NCBI RefSeq assembly: GCF_009765835.1
Contig: NZ_LMUS01000001.1
Location: forward strand, 186,001 to 250,000
Length of the DNA stretch: 64,000 bases
Reading direction: 5' to 3'
Source of the DNA: Granulicella sp. L56
GTDB taxonomy: Bacteria; Acidobacteriota; Terriglobia; Terriglobales; Acidobacteriaceae
Below the pieces are notes generated by a model, which was given only the letters and a program-made list of their open reading frames with translations, did not search any database and was not told where the DNA came from. A program made the position numbers and the translations under genes. Below are positions 23,501 through 31,522 of the stretch, in pieces; position 1 is the stretch's first letter; each line of letters opens with the position of its first letter.

Positions 23501-25303
23501 ATGAAGAAGATTTCGCTGGCCGGTGGTTTGGCCCTGATGTGCTGCATCAACGCAGTTCCGTCGCGTGCGCAGATTGTTTCGCTGCCAACGGCCATGGCTG
23601 CCAACGCATCCGTCGCAGACCGCAGCAAGGCGCTGAACGCGCTGTTCGACGAGATATGGCAGGACAAGCTGAAGCACTCGCCCGAGTACGCCTCCTACCT
23701 CGGCGACAAGCGATACAACGACCAGCTCACGGACTACTCGGTGCAAGCCGTGAATGCTTCCCTCGCGCGCGGACGCGGGTATATCGAAAAGCTGGGAATG
23801 ATCGACACGACCAGCCTGCCCGATCAGGAGAAGTTATCGGCTGACCTGATGATGCGCTCGCTGATCGACGATCAGGAGGCAGCCAAGTTCAAAGAGTGGG
23901 AGATGCCGGTCAACCAGTTCAGCGGCTTCCACACCGATCTCGCGCAGATGCCGAACGATCTTCCCTTCGATACGGTGAAGGACTACGACGATTACATCGC
24001 GCGTCTACAGAAGGTGCCAACGGCGTTCTCGCAGATCACGACGAACATGCAGATGGGCATCGACGATGGACGGATGCCGCCTGAATATCTGCTCGAAAAG
24101 GTGCTGGTCCAGGTACAGACACTGGCAGACCAGAAGCCAGAGGACAGCCCCTTTGCCCTGCCGCTCAAGAAGTTTCCCAAGACCGTCAGCGCGGCGGATC
24201 AAAAGCGCATCACCAGCGAGTTGCTGAATGCCATCGCCACCGATGTGCTGCCCTCATACCAGCGCTTCGCAAAGTTCATGAAGGTGGATTACGTTCCCAA
24301 GGGACGCAAGGACCCTGGCGCATGGGCGCTCCCTGATGGCGATGCCTACTATGCGTTTCGCATCCGCCAGAGCACAACGCTGAACAAGACCGCAACGGAG
24401 ATTCATCAAATCGGGCTCGACGAGGTAAAGCGGGACGAAGCCGAGATGCTGGCGATTGTGCACAAGCTGGGCTTCGCCGATCTGAAGAGCTTCAACGAGG
24501 CACTGAAGACGAATCCGAAAGAGCATCCGACCTCCAAAGAGCAATTGCTGGAAGCCTATCGCGGATACATCGCGCAGATGCAGCCGAAGCTGCCTGAGCT
24601 CTTCGGCACGCTGCCCAAGGCGAAGCTGGAGGTCGTGGAGATGCCCTCGTACATCGCCAAGGATCAGGCAGAGGCCTTCTACGATCAGGGCAGCGCCGAT
24701 GGAAAGCGTCCCGGCAAGGTCGATGTGAACACCTACAACTTCGCCGAGCGGTCGCTGGCCGGAGTCGAGGCCGTCGCCTATCACGAAGGCATCCCCGGCC
24801 ATCACCTGCAGATCTCCATCGGGCAGGAGCTGACCGGCCTGCCTGAGTTCCGCAAGCAGGCTTACTACACCGCCTACACCGAAGGCTGGGCGCTTTACAG
24901 CGAGCGGCTGGGCAAAGAGATCGGCTTCTATCAGGACCCGTACAGCGACTATGGCCGTCTCGAAGCCGACATCTGGCGTGCGATACGCCTTGTCGTCGAT
25001 ACCGGTGTCCATTCGCAGCACTGGACGCGGCAGCAGATGATCGACTACTTCCACGAGCACACGGCCATGGACGACACCAACATTCAGGCCGAAGTCGACC
25101 GCTACATTGCGTGGCCCGGACAGGCGCTCGGATATAAGATGGGCCAGTTGAAGATTCTGGAGCTGCGCGACCGCGCGAAGACTGCTCTCGGGCCGAAGTT
25201 CGACATCAAGGCCTTCCATGACGAGGTGCTCGATTCGGGCGCGCTGCCGATGGATGTACTCGACCAACGCGTCAATGACTGGATCGCCGCGCAGAAAAAG
25301 TAA
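23501..25303 (+). CDS. DUF885 family exported protein, probable zinc peptidase
   Basis: About 600 residues with a signal peptide (MKKISLAGGLALMCCINAVPSRAQ). The DUF885 core is clear: VEAVAYHEGIPGHHLQISIG carries an HE-x3-HH-type metal site. It is followed by YTAYTEGWALYSERLGKEIG (the conserved EGWALY) and RYIAWPGQALGYKMG. The family is related to gluzincin-type metallopeptidases and is commonly exported in Acidobacteriota. A GAGGG ribosome site favours the second ATG (23501) over 23495. No substrate is known. Confidence 0.88.
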   Translation: MKKISLAGGLALMCCINAVPSRAQIVSLPTAMAANASVADRSKALNALFDEIWQDKLKHSPEYASYLGDKRYNDQLTDYSVQAVNASLARGRGYIEKLGMIDTTSLPDQEKLSADLMMRSLIDDQEAAKFKEWEMPVNQFSGFHTDLAQMPNDLPFDTVKDYDDYIARLQKVPTAFSQITTNMQMGIDDGRMPPEYLLEKVLVQVQTLADQKPEDSPFALPLKKFPKTVSAADQKRITSELLNAIATDVLPSYQRFAKFMKVDYVPKGRKDPGAWALPDGDAYYAFRIRQSTTLNKTATEIHQIGLDEVKRDEAEMLAIVHKLGFADLKSFNEALKTNPKEHPTSKEQLLEAYRGYIAQMQPKLPELFGTLPKAKLEVVEMPSYIAKDQAEAFYDQGSADGKRPGKVDVNTYNFAERSLAGVEAVAYHEGIPGHHLQISIGQELTGLPEFRKQAYYTAYTEGWALYSERLGKEIGFYQDPYSDYGRLEADIWRAIRLVVDTGVHSQHWTRQQMIDYFHEHTAMDDTNIQAEVDRYIAWPGQALGYKMGQLKILELRDRAKTALGPKFDIKAFHDEVLDSGALPMDVLDQRVNDWIAAQKK

Positions 25304-25335
25304 CGTCTTAAAAAGCACTCTGGTAGCCTTTCTAT

Positions 25336-26190
25336 ATGAGCGACGAAACGTATGAAGTTGTGGCGCCAGCCCCGGTGATGCCTGGGCTGCGCGTAGCGAT
25401 TCTTGGTACTGGCAAAATGGGCGGCATTTTGTTGCAGGCCTTTCTCAAAAACAATCTGGTCTCGCCAGATCAGATCTTCGCCACGGTGCAGCATCCGGAT
25501 CGAGCGCAGGCACTCTCCGCTCAGTTTGGCGTGGAGGTCACCACGGACAATCTGGCCGCAGCGCAACAGGCGGACGTAATCCTGCTGGGCGTAAAGCCCA
25601 TTCAGGTGCCGGGTGTGATCGAACAGATCAAGTCGGCGCTCTCCCCAGACAAGCTGGTGCTCTCATTCGCAGCTTCAGTGAAAACGCTGAGCATCGAAGA
25701 AGCTGCCGGTCATGATCTCGGCGTCATCCGCGCCATGCCTAACACTCCCGCGATGCTGGCTGCGGGAATCACCGCACTCTGCGGCGGACGCTTCGCCTCC
25801 GAAGAACAGATGGCCATCGCGCAGCGCATCTTTCAGACCGTCGGACGCACCGTAGTCGTCGACGAAAAGCACATGGACGCCGTCACCGGCCTCTCCGGCT
25901 CGGGCCCGGCATTTTTGTACATCATCATCGAGGCACTAGCGGAGGCGGGCGTCAATGTCGGCCTGCCTCGCGATATCGCAACGCTGCTGGCGGCGCAGAC
26001 GACGCTCGGCTCGGCAAGAATGGTGCTCGAGACGGGATATCATCCGGCGCTCCTCAAAGATGCCGTGACCACTCCGGCAGGCTGCACGGTCGACGGAATT
26101 CTCGAACTCGAAGAAGGCGGATTGCGAGTGACCCTGATCAAAGCCGTAAAGCGGGCCACGCAACGAGCCAAAGAACTGGCCAGCGGTTGA
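25336..26190 (+). CDS. proC: Pyrroline-5-carboxylate reductase
   Basis: Last step of proline synthesis, reducing P5C with NAD(P)H. The N-terminal dinucleotide fold is VAILGTGKMGGILLQAF, with LLGVKPIQV and VIRAMPNTPAMLAAG in the middle. The signature DAVTGLSGSGPAFLYIIIEA and the C-terminal DAVTTPAGCTVDGILELE are both present. A 17-residue N-terminal extension precedes the fold. It is 32 bp downstream of the DUF885 gene. The other proline gene in the window, P5C dehydrogenase at 55.8 kb, is unlinked. Confidence 0.95.
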   Translation: MSDETYEVVAPAPVMPGLRVAILGTGKMGGILLQAFLKNNLVSPDQIFATVQHPDRAQALSAQFGVEVTTDNLAAAQQADVILLGVKPIQVPGVIEQIKSALSPDKLVLSFAASVKTLSIEEAAGHDLGVIRAMPNTPAMLAAGITALCGGRFASEEQMAIAQRIFQTVGRTVVVDEKHMDAVTGLSGSGPAFLYIIIEALAEAGVNVGLPRDIATLLAAQTTLGSARMVLETGYHPALLKDAVTTPAGCTVDGILELEEGGLRVTLIKAVKRATQRAKELASG

Positions 26191-26232
26191 CGAATATCGG
26201 CCACTCGATTGCCGCTGCGTAGAATAAAAACT

Positions 26233-27171
26233 ATGGCGGCAATGGCAGTGAACCGGATCCCAAAGGCGTTGATAGGGTATGCATGGGCAGTCGTTGCTTA
26301 TAACGTGCTCGTCATTCTTTGGGGAGCCGTCGTGCGTGCCACCGGCTCGGGTGCCGGATGCGGAGACAACTGGCCGCTCTGCAACGGCGATTTCTTCCCG
26401 CACCATCCGCGCCTCGCAACCGTCATCGAGTTTGCCCATCGCTCCATGTCCGGAGTCAGCACGGTTCTGGTGATCGGCCTGGTGATCTGGACCTTCTACG
26501 CCGTCAAGCGCGGGCACCGCGCACGTCGAGCAGCCGTAGCCTCTGCCATATTGCTGTTGACGGAAGCGCTTCTGGGCGCAGTGTTGGTGCTGGGCGGATA
26601 CGTCCAGAACAACATCTCCACCGCGCGCGTCATTATGCAGTCCATCCACTTCACCAACACTTTGCTATTTCTGGGATCGCTTGCGCTTACAGCATGGTGG
26701 CTTGGCGACCGTCGAACGCTCACCGCTCCCTTCGTTCGCTCTGACAATCGCCTTACCGTGCTTGCCTGGGTGGCGATCCTCGCCACCATCCTCACCGGAG
26801 CCACGGGAGCAGTGGCAGCGCTGGCAGACACGCTGTTCCCTTCTCCGAGTCTGCTTGCAGGTTTCGCGTCGGACTTCGCCGCCAACTCCCCGCTGTTGGT
26901 AAGAATGCGCTGGGCCCACCCAGCCGCGGCGGTTGTAGGGTTCTGCTGTGTGATCTGGCTGGTGATGAAGTTACGCTCGCGGCTCAGTTGGATCGTCGCG
27001 GCTTTGCTGGGCCTGCAATTCCTCCTCGGCATCGCCGACGTTTTACTGCTGGCCCCCACCTGGATACAGATTCTGCATCTACTGGGCGCAGACCTGTACT
27101 GGATAGCATTGGTCTGCCTCGCTGCCGAGGCGCTTTGGGGTTCGGCGCACACGGCAGCTCTCGCAGAATAA
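26233..27171 (+). CDS. ctaA: Heme A synthase, COX15/CtaA family
   Basis: Oxidises the heme O C8 methyl to give heme A for aa3-type oxidases. Eight hydrophobic helices are seen in 312 residues. Diagnostic features are WGAVVRATGSGAGCGDNWPLC (helix 1 and loop with Cys), the heme-ligand His of EFAHRSMSG, IHFTNTLLFLG, RWAHPAAAVVG and LHLLGADLYW. ATG at 26233 is chosen; a TTG at 26209 would add eight residues. It starts 43 bp after proC. Confidence 0.9.
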   Translation: MAAMAVNRIPKALIGYAWAVVAYNVLVILWGAVVRATGSGAGCGDNWPLCNGDFFPHHPRLATVIEFAHRSMSGVSTVLVIGLVIWTFYAVKRGHRARRAAVASAILLLTEALLGAVLVLGGYVQNNISTARVIMQSIHFTNTLLFLGSLALTAWWLGDRRTLTAPFVRSDNRLTVLAWVAILATILTGATGAVAALADTLFPSPSLLAGFASDFAANSPLLVRMRWAHPAAAVVGFCCVIWLVMKLRSRLSWIVAALLGLQFLLGIADVLLLAPTWIQILHLLGADLYWIALVCLAAEALWGSAHTAALAE

Positions 27172-27216
27172 TTTGCCGTCCACTATCGCAAGAAACTGCG
27201 ACGGCACGGTATTGAT

Positions 27217-27516
27217 CTACTTGTCTTCTACCTTGTGAACGACATGCTTTGTTCCCTTGGCAGACTTGTGGTAAACCTTCTTCGTTCCGTGCTTGGTCTT
27301 GTCGTACGCGGTATGGGTTCCCTCCGACGTCTTGTGGTAAGCCTTCTGCGTTCCGGTAGAGATGCCATGGCCGGTGTCCTTGGCTGCATTCTTCGTCTCG
27401 TGACCGGCATCCTTCATGTCCCGCTTGGCTCCATCCTGTGAGAAAGCAAAGGTCGATGACATACCAAGCGTCAGGATGCCTGCAAGAAAAAGAGTGCCTG
27501 TTTTGCGAATCTGCAT
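27217..27516 (-). CDS. Small exported Lys/His-rich protein with 11-residue repeats
   Basis: A 99-residue protein: signal peptide MQIRKTGTLFLAGILTLGMSSTFAFSQ, then a highly charged tail. Its C-terminal half has four or so 11-residue units with the pattern GT-x3-YxKTxx (GTQKAYHKTSE, GTHTAYDKTKH, GTKKVYHKSAK, GTKHVVHKVED). Such 11-residue repeats resemble LEA-type and apolipoprotein-like amphipathic helices, a structural resemblance only. ATG 27516 has GGAG eight bases upstream; the open frame extends to 27990 but lacks other support. No function is known. Confidence 0.75.
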   Translation of the reverse strand: MQIRKTGTLFLAGILTLGMSSTFAFSQDGAKRDMKDAGHETKNAAKDTGHGISTGTQKAYHKTSEGTHTAYDKTKHGTKKVYHKSAKGTKHVVHKVEDK

Positions 27517-27925
27517 ATTTCTATCTCCATGAGCAGCGAGTGCCGCTCTCCCCTCAATAGATTCCCTCTTGCGTCTTTGAGTTGCAGGAAGATACGGCGG
27601 CAGGTTGATCAGACAGTGCTCACGGCAAGGCGACCGACGACAGCTAAAACGATTTACTTGCAGAAAACAACACAATCCGTCCTGAATTATTTGCTGGCTG
27701 ATTGAGAATCGAATCCTGTATAGTGGCAACGAACGGAAATTATCGGAATACGCTTTCTGGAGGGGGTTTGGACACCTTCCGTGAATTCGCTCCGCAACAC
27801 TCCGCCAGATACAAACAGCTTTGATTGAGAGGGTGTGAACGCCTCCCTGCCTATTAGGTATGGACCGTTCGCCTGGGGTTCGACTGATGCAGGCTTTTGC
27901 TGCTCTGCTGATGATGAAGGGGCAA
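27517..27925. other. Divergent spacer, no gene recognised
   Basis: This 409-bp stretch separates the 11-residue-repeat gene (minus) from the symporter (plus). It should hold both promoters. A TATAGT box near 27719 is -10-like, but no well-spaced -35 is seen. The last 66 bp are an in-frame upstream extension of the symporter frame. No RNA gene or repeat was recognised. Confidence 0.5.
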
Positions 27926-29614
27926 ATGACCAAACTTGCCCCGGTAGACATTCTGATTCTGGCGTTGTACTTCGCGCTGGTCGTATTCATCGGCTTCTAT
28001 GCCAAAGGCAAGGCGAACACCAGCGAAGACTTCTTCCTGGCCGGGCGCGAGATGACGGCATGGATCGCAGGCCTGAGCTTCGTATCGGCCAACCTGGGAT
28101 CGCTGGAGCTGATGGGATGGGCGGGCGCGGCCTACCAGTATGGCATTCTGGCAACCCACTGGTACTGGATCGGCGCGATTCCGGCGATGCTCTTCCTCGG
28201 CATCGTGATGATGCCGTTCTACTACATCTCGAAGACGCACTCGGTGCCGGGATACCTGCAACTGCGCTTCGGCGAACCCGCTCGCGGCCTGTCCGCCGTC
28301 TCCTTCGGCATCATGACCATCCTGATGAGCGGCGTGAACATGTACGCCATGGCCGTCGTCATGCAGACCGTTCTCGGCTGGAACATCAGCTTCAGCATCT
28401 GGGTCGGCGCGGCAACCGTGGCGCTCTATGTCATGCTGGGCGGCCTGCGGTCGGCCATCATCAATGAGGTCCTGCAGTTCGTCCTGATCTGGGCGGGCGC
28501 GGCGATGATTCCCATCCTTGGGCTCGTCGAAGCAGGCGGATGGACCAACCTGAAGGCGCAGATCGCCGTAAACGTCGGACGCAGCGACTACACCCATCTG
28601 TGGAGCACGCTAGGCCACTTCAAAGACAATCCCATGGGCGTGCACTGGACCGGCATCGTCTTTGGCCTGGGCTTCGTCATCAGCTTCGGTTATTGGACGA
28701 CCGACTTCCTCGTCGTCCAGCGTGTGCTGAGCGCAAACAATCTGCGTGCAGCCAAGATGGCACCAGTCATCGGCGCAGCCTTCAAGATGGCGGTTCCCTT
28801 CATCGTCATCGTTCCCGGCCTGCTGGCACTCGCCGTACTGAAGAACCCCGACGGCAGCGTCATGCACCTCGTCCCCGCAAGCATCGCCAAGGTGACCGGA
28901 CAGCACAGCTACGACGACGTCCTCCCACTGATGCTGATCCGCTACTGCGGTCCGGGCCTGATGGGCCTCGGCATTACAGCGCTGATTGCGGGCTTTATGA
29001 GCGGCATGGCGGGTAACGTCAGCGCGTTCTCTACCGTGTGGACCTACGACATCTACGGTGCCTTTATCAACAAGAAGGCCAGCGATAAGCATTACGTCGC
29101 CATGGGCCGCTGGTCGACCGTGGTCGGCATGTTGGTCAGCGTCGCCACCGCCTATCTCGTCATGAATGCGAACAGCATCATGGACTACGTTCAGGCGCTG
29201 TTTACCTTTTTCATCGCTCCATTGTTCGGCACCGTCATCCTCGGCATGTTGTGGAAGCGCGCGACCCACGCTGGCGGCTTCTGGGGACTGCTTGCAGGCA
29301 CGGTCTCATCCATCGGCATGTTCATCTGGACGCATAGCGATCCCGCCGCGCTGCGCTACATCGCTCTCAGCGCCGATGCAAAGCCGATGGCCGAGAACCT
29401 CTATCGCGGCCTGTGGAGCTGGCTCATCTGCGTCAGCATCACGGTGATCGTAAGCTTGATGACGAAGCCCGTGCCTGTCGAGCAGCTTGGTGGTCTGGTC
29501 TACGGAGTCACGCCGATTCCGCACGACGGGTCGAAGACGCTCTGGCAGAAGCCGATCTTCTGGGCCATTGTGGTCATCACCATCTTCTTTATTCTGAACC
29601 TGATGTTGTGGTAG
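27926..29614 (+). CDS. Sodium:solute symporter (SSS) family transporter
   Basis: A 562-residue membrane protein with about 13-15 helices. N-terminal VDILILALYFALVVFIGFYA, GREMTAWIAGLSFVSANLGS and YISKTHSVPGYLQLRFG are characteristic of SGLT-type sugar/solute sodium symporters. GLGITALIAGFMSGMAGNVS holds the sodium-site helix. The ATG at 27926 (GAAGGGG just upstream) gives a start just before helix 1; an ATG at 27860 would add 22 residues. It is followed at once by a 2-helix protein and a fucose-isomerase-family gene, which points to a pentose or deoxysugar substrate. Confidence 0.88.
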   Translation: MTKLAPVDILILALYFALVVFIGFYAKGKANTSEDFFLAGREMTAWIAGLSFVSANLGSLELMGWAGAAYQYGILATHWYWIGAIPAMLFLGIVMMPFYYISKTHSVPGYLQLRFGEPARGLSAVSFGIMTILMSGVNMYAMAVVMQTVLGWNISFSIWVGAATVALYVMLGGLRSAIINEVLQFVLIWAGAAMIPILGLVEAGGWTNLKAQIAVNVGRSDYTHLWSTLGHFKDNPMGVHWTGIVFGLGFVISFGYWTTDFLVVQRVLSANNLRAAKMAPVIGAAFKMAVPFIVIVPGLLALAVLKNPDGSVMHLVPASIAKVTGQHSYDDVLPLMLIRYCGPGLMGLGITALIAGFMSGMAGNVSAFSTVWTYDIYGAFINKKASDKHYVAMGRWSTVVGMLVSVATAYLVMNANSIMDYVQALFTFFIAPLFGTVILGMLWKRATHAGGFWGLLAGTVSSIGMFIWTHSDPAALRYIALSADAKPMAENLYRGLWSWLICVSITVIVSLMTKPVPVEQLGGLVYGVTPIPHDGSKTLWQKPIFWAIVVITIFFILNLMLW

Positions 29615-29624
29615 GAGCTGGATT

Positions 29625-29885
29625 ATGAATGCTAAACGCGATAACGACAAACGCGATGTGGAGACAGCCGAGCTGTCAATCTGGTTCTTCTGCGGCATCC
29701 TGATGCTGGCCTACGGCCTGGTGCTGGTGTTCACCGGAATCTCTGAGTTTCACAACCCTCCGCCGAACGAGGTCTTGCTGCCATGGTTACAGCCGCTGCA
29801 CCCGACCCTTTGGTGGGGCGCGGTCATGACTGTGTTTGGCGGAATCTATACGATCAAATTCTGGCCGAACCGGAAGTTGTCCTAA
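29625..29885 (+). CDS. Small 2-TM protein beside the SSS symporter
   Basis: An 86-residue protein with a charged N-terminus and two membrane helices (IWFFCGILMLAYGLVLVFTGI and LWWGAVMTVFGGIYTIKFW, quoted in part). It begins 10 bp after the symporter stop, with GGAG upstream. Small membrane partners next to SSS carriers are known (YjcH with ActP, YhdT with PanF), so a subunit or stabiliser role is likely. No family was recognised with certainty. Confidence 0.75.
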   Translation: MNAKRDNDKRDVETAELSIWFFCGILMLAYGLVLVFTGISEFHNPPPNEVLLPWLQPLHPTLWWGAVMTVFGGIYTIKFWPNRKLS

Positions 29886-29916
29886 AAACTTCCTCTAGTT
29901 AAGTCTCGGTTTTGAA

Positions 29917-29971
29917 AGGTCGGACTTCAGTCCCGCCGTCAACGCGATCGAATCAACGCGGCTTCAGCCGC
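29917..29971 (+). repeat. Two short palindromes between symporter and isomerase genes
   Basis: GGACTTCAGTCC (29922-29933) and GCGGCTTCAGCCGC (29958-29971) are perfect or near-perfect palindromes sharing the TTCA centre. They lie in the 151-bp spacer and may be another dispersed hairpin repeat. Confidence 0.45.
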
Positions 29972-30036
29972 TGAGTGCAATTCGATTCTATGCAGTAAAG
30001 CCCCGTTCGCGGGTTCAAATCAATTTGGAGACGTAG

Positions 30037-31449
30037 ATGTCGAAGCAGATGACGATGGGTGTGATAGTGGGCAACCGGGGATTTTTCCCGAGCCATTTGG
30101 CGACGAGCGGGCGGCTGGAGGTGATTGCGGCGCTGGAGGCAGCGGGGATCAAGCCGATCGTGCTGACGCCCGAAGACACGGCGCATGGCGCGGTCGAGAC
30201 CTACGAGGACGCGAAGAAGTGCGCCGCGCTGTTCAAAAAGCACGCCGCCGAGATCGACGGCATCATCATCACGCTGCCCAACTTCGGCGAAGAGCGCGGG
30301 CTGGCCGACACGCTGCGCCTCGCGAATCTGCAGGTCCCGGTGCTGATCCAGGCCACGCCCGACCACGCCGGCAAGATGTCGATCGCCTTTCGCCGCGACA
30401 GCTTCTGCGGCAAGATGTCGATCTCGAATAATCTGCGCCAGTACGGCATCCCTTACTCACTGACGCGGCTGCACACCGAGGCGCCGGACTCGCCCGAGTT
30501 CAAGGCCGATCTCGAGTGGTTCGCCGCGGTCTGCCGCGTCGTCGACGGCATGAAGAACCTGCGTATCGGCGCGATCGGCGCACGTCCCACCGCCTTCAAC
30601 ACGGTCCGCTACTCCGAAAAGCTGCTTGAGAAGAGCGGCATCACCGTCGAGACGCTCGATCTCAGCGAGGTCTTCGGACGTATCGAAAGAACGAAAGATA
30701 ACGACGATGCCGTTCAGCAAAAGCTCGCCACCATCAAAAAGTACATCTCGACCAACAACGTTCCCGAGGCCGCGCTGCTGAAGATGTCGAAGCTCGGCGC
30801 TGTGATCGATGGATGGATGAAGGCGAGCGAACTGACCGTCAGCTCGGTGCAGTGCTGGACCTCGATGGAAGAATACTTCGGCGTCGTCCCCTGCACGGTG
30901 ATGAGCATGATGAGCGAGAACCTGTTGCCCAGCGCCTGCGAGACCGACACCATGGGGACGCTGAGCATGTACGCGCTCACGCTGGCGAGCGAGACGCCCT
31001 CGGCGCTGCTCGACTGGAACAACAACTACGGCGACAACCCGGACAAGGCGGTCTGCTTCCACTGCTCCAACCTGCCCAAGCACTTCTTCAATCAAGGCGT
31101 GAAGATGGACTTCCAGCAGATCATCGCCGGAACCGTCGGCAAGGAGAACACCTACGGCACGCTTGACGGTACGGTCAAGGCCGGCGCGATGAGCTTCGCC
31201 CGCTTCTCCACCGACGACTTCGAGGGCACCATCAAGGGCTACGTCGGCGAGGGCAATTTCACCGATGATCCGCTCAACACCTTCGGCGGCGCAGGCGTGG
31301 TCGAGATCCCCAACATGCAGCAACTGCTCCGCTACATCTGCGAGAACGGCTTCGAACACCACGTGGCCGCCAACTTCGCCACCGTCGCATCCCCCATCCA
31401 GGAAGCCACCACCAAATACCTCGGCTGGCCCATGCACTTGCATAAATAA
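30037..31449 (+). CDS. L-fucose/L-arabinose isomerase family protein
   Basis: A 470-residue protein of the FucI/AraA fold. The N-terminal part (MGVIVGNRGFFPSHLATSG, then DGIIITLPNFGEE) is the Rossmann-like domain. Later segments LPSACETDTMGTLSMYALTL, CFHCSNLPKHFF and the C-terminal PIQEATTKYLGWPMHLHK fit the isomerase C-terminal domain that binds Mn2+. Expected metal ligands (Glu/Asp/His) appear in ACETD and HCSN segments. It most likely isomerises an aldose delivered by the adjacent SSS carrier; fucose, arabinose or a related sugar cannot be told apart. GGAG precedes the ATG. Confidence 0.82.
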   Translation: MSKQMTMGVIVGNRGFFPSHLATSGRLEVIAALEAAGIKPIVLTPEDTAHGAVETYEDAKKCAALFKKHAAEIDGIIITLPNFGEERGLADTLRLANLQVPVLIQATPDHAGKMSIAFRRDSFCGKMSISNNLRQYGIPYSLTRLHTEAPDSPEFKADLEWFAAVCRVVDGMKNLRIGAIGARPTAFNTVRYSEKLLEKSGITVETLDLSEVFGRIERTKDNDDAVQQKLATIKKYISTNNVPEAALLKMSKLGAVIDGWMKASELTVSSVQCWTSMEEYFGVVPCTVMSMMSENLLPSACETDTMGTLSMYALTLASETPSALLDWNNNYGDNPDKAVCFHCSNLPKHFFNQGVKMDFQQIIAGTVGKENTYGTLDGTVKAGAMSFARFSTDDFEGTIKGYVGEGNFTDDPLNTFGGAGVVEIPNMQQLLRYICENGFEHHVAANFATVASPIQEATTKYLGWPMHLHK

Positions 31450-31478
31450 AAAGCAGATTCCCTCAAACTAATCGAGTG

Positions 31479-31506
31479 CCCCATGTCCGGAACTTCGGAC
31501 ATGGGG
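31479..31506. terminator. Perfect 11-bp hairpin between convergent genes
   Basis: CCCCATGTCCG (31479-31489), loop GAACTT, CGGACATGGGG (31496-31506). It sits between the isomerase (plus) and the TonB receptor (minus) stops, where it could end both transcripts. Its GTGCCCC start and 6-nt loop match the metG hairpin family. Confidence 0.6.
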
Positions 31507-31522
31507 TATTTAGCTTTGGAGC

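Noticed and set aside
27517..27990. The long upstream extension of the 11-residue-repeat gene as real coding
   Set aside because: The extension lacks a recognisable domain and would place the signal peptide in the middle of the protein. The ATG at 27516 with a good ribosome site fits better.
29990..30030. T-loop-like GGGTTCAAATC suggesting a tRNA
   Set aside because: The flanking bases do not pair into a T-arm (GCGGG against CAATT), and no anticodon or acceptor stem is visible upstream. It is not a tRNA.
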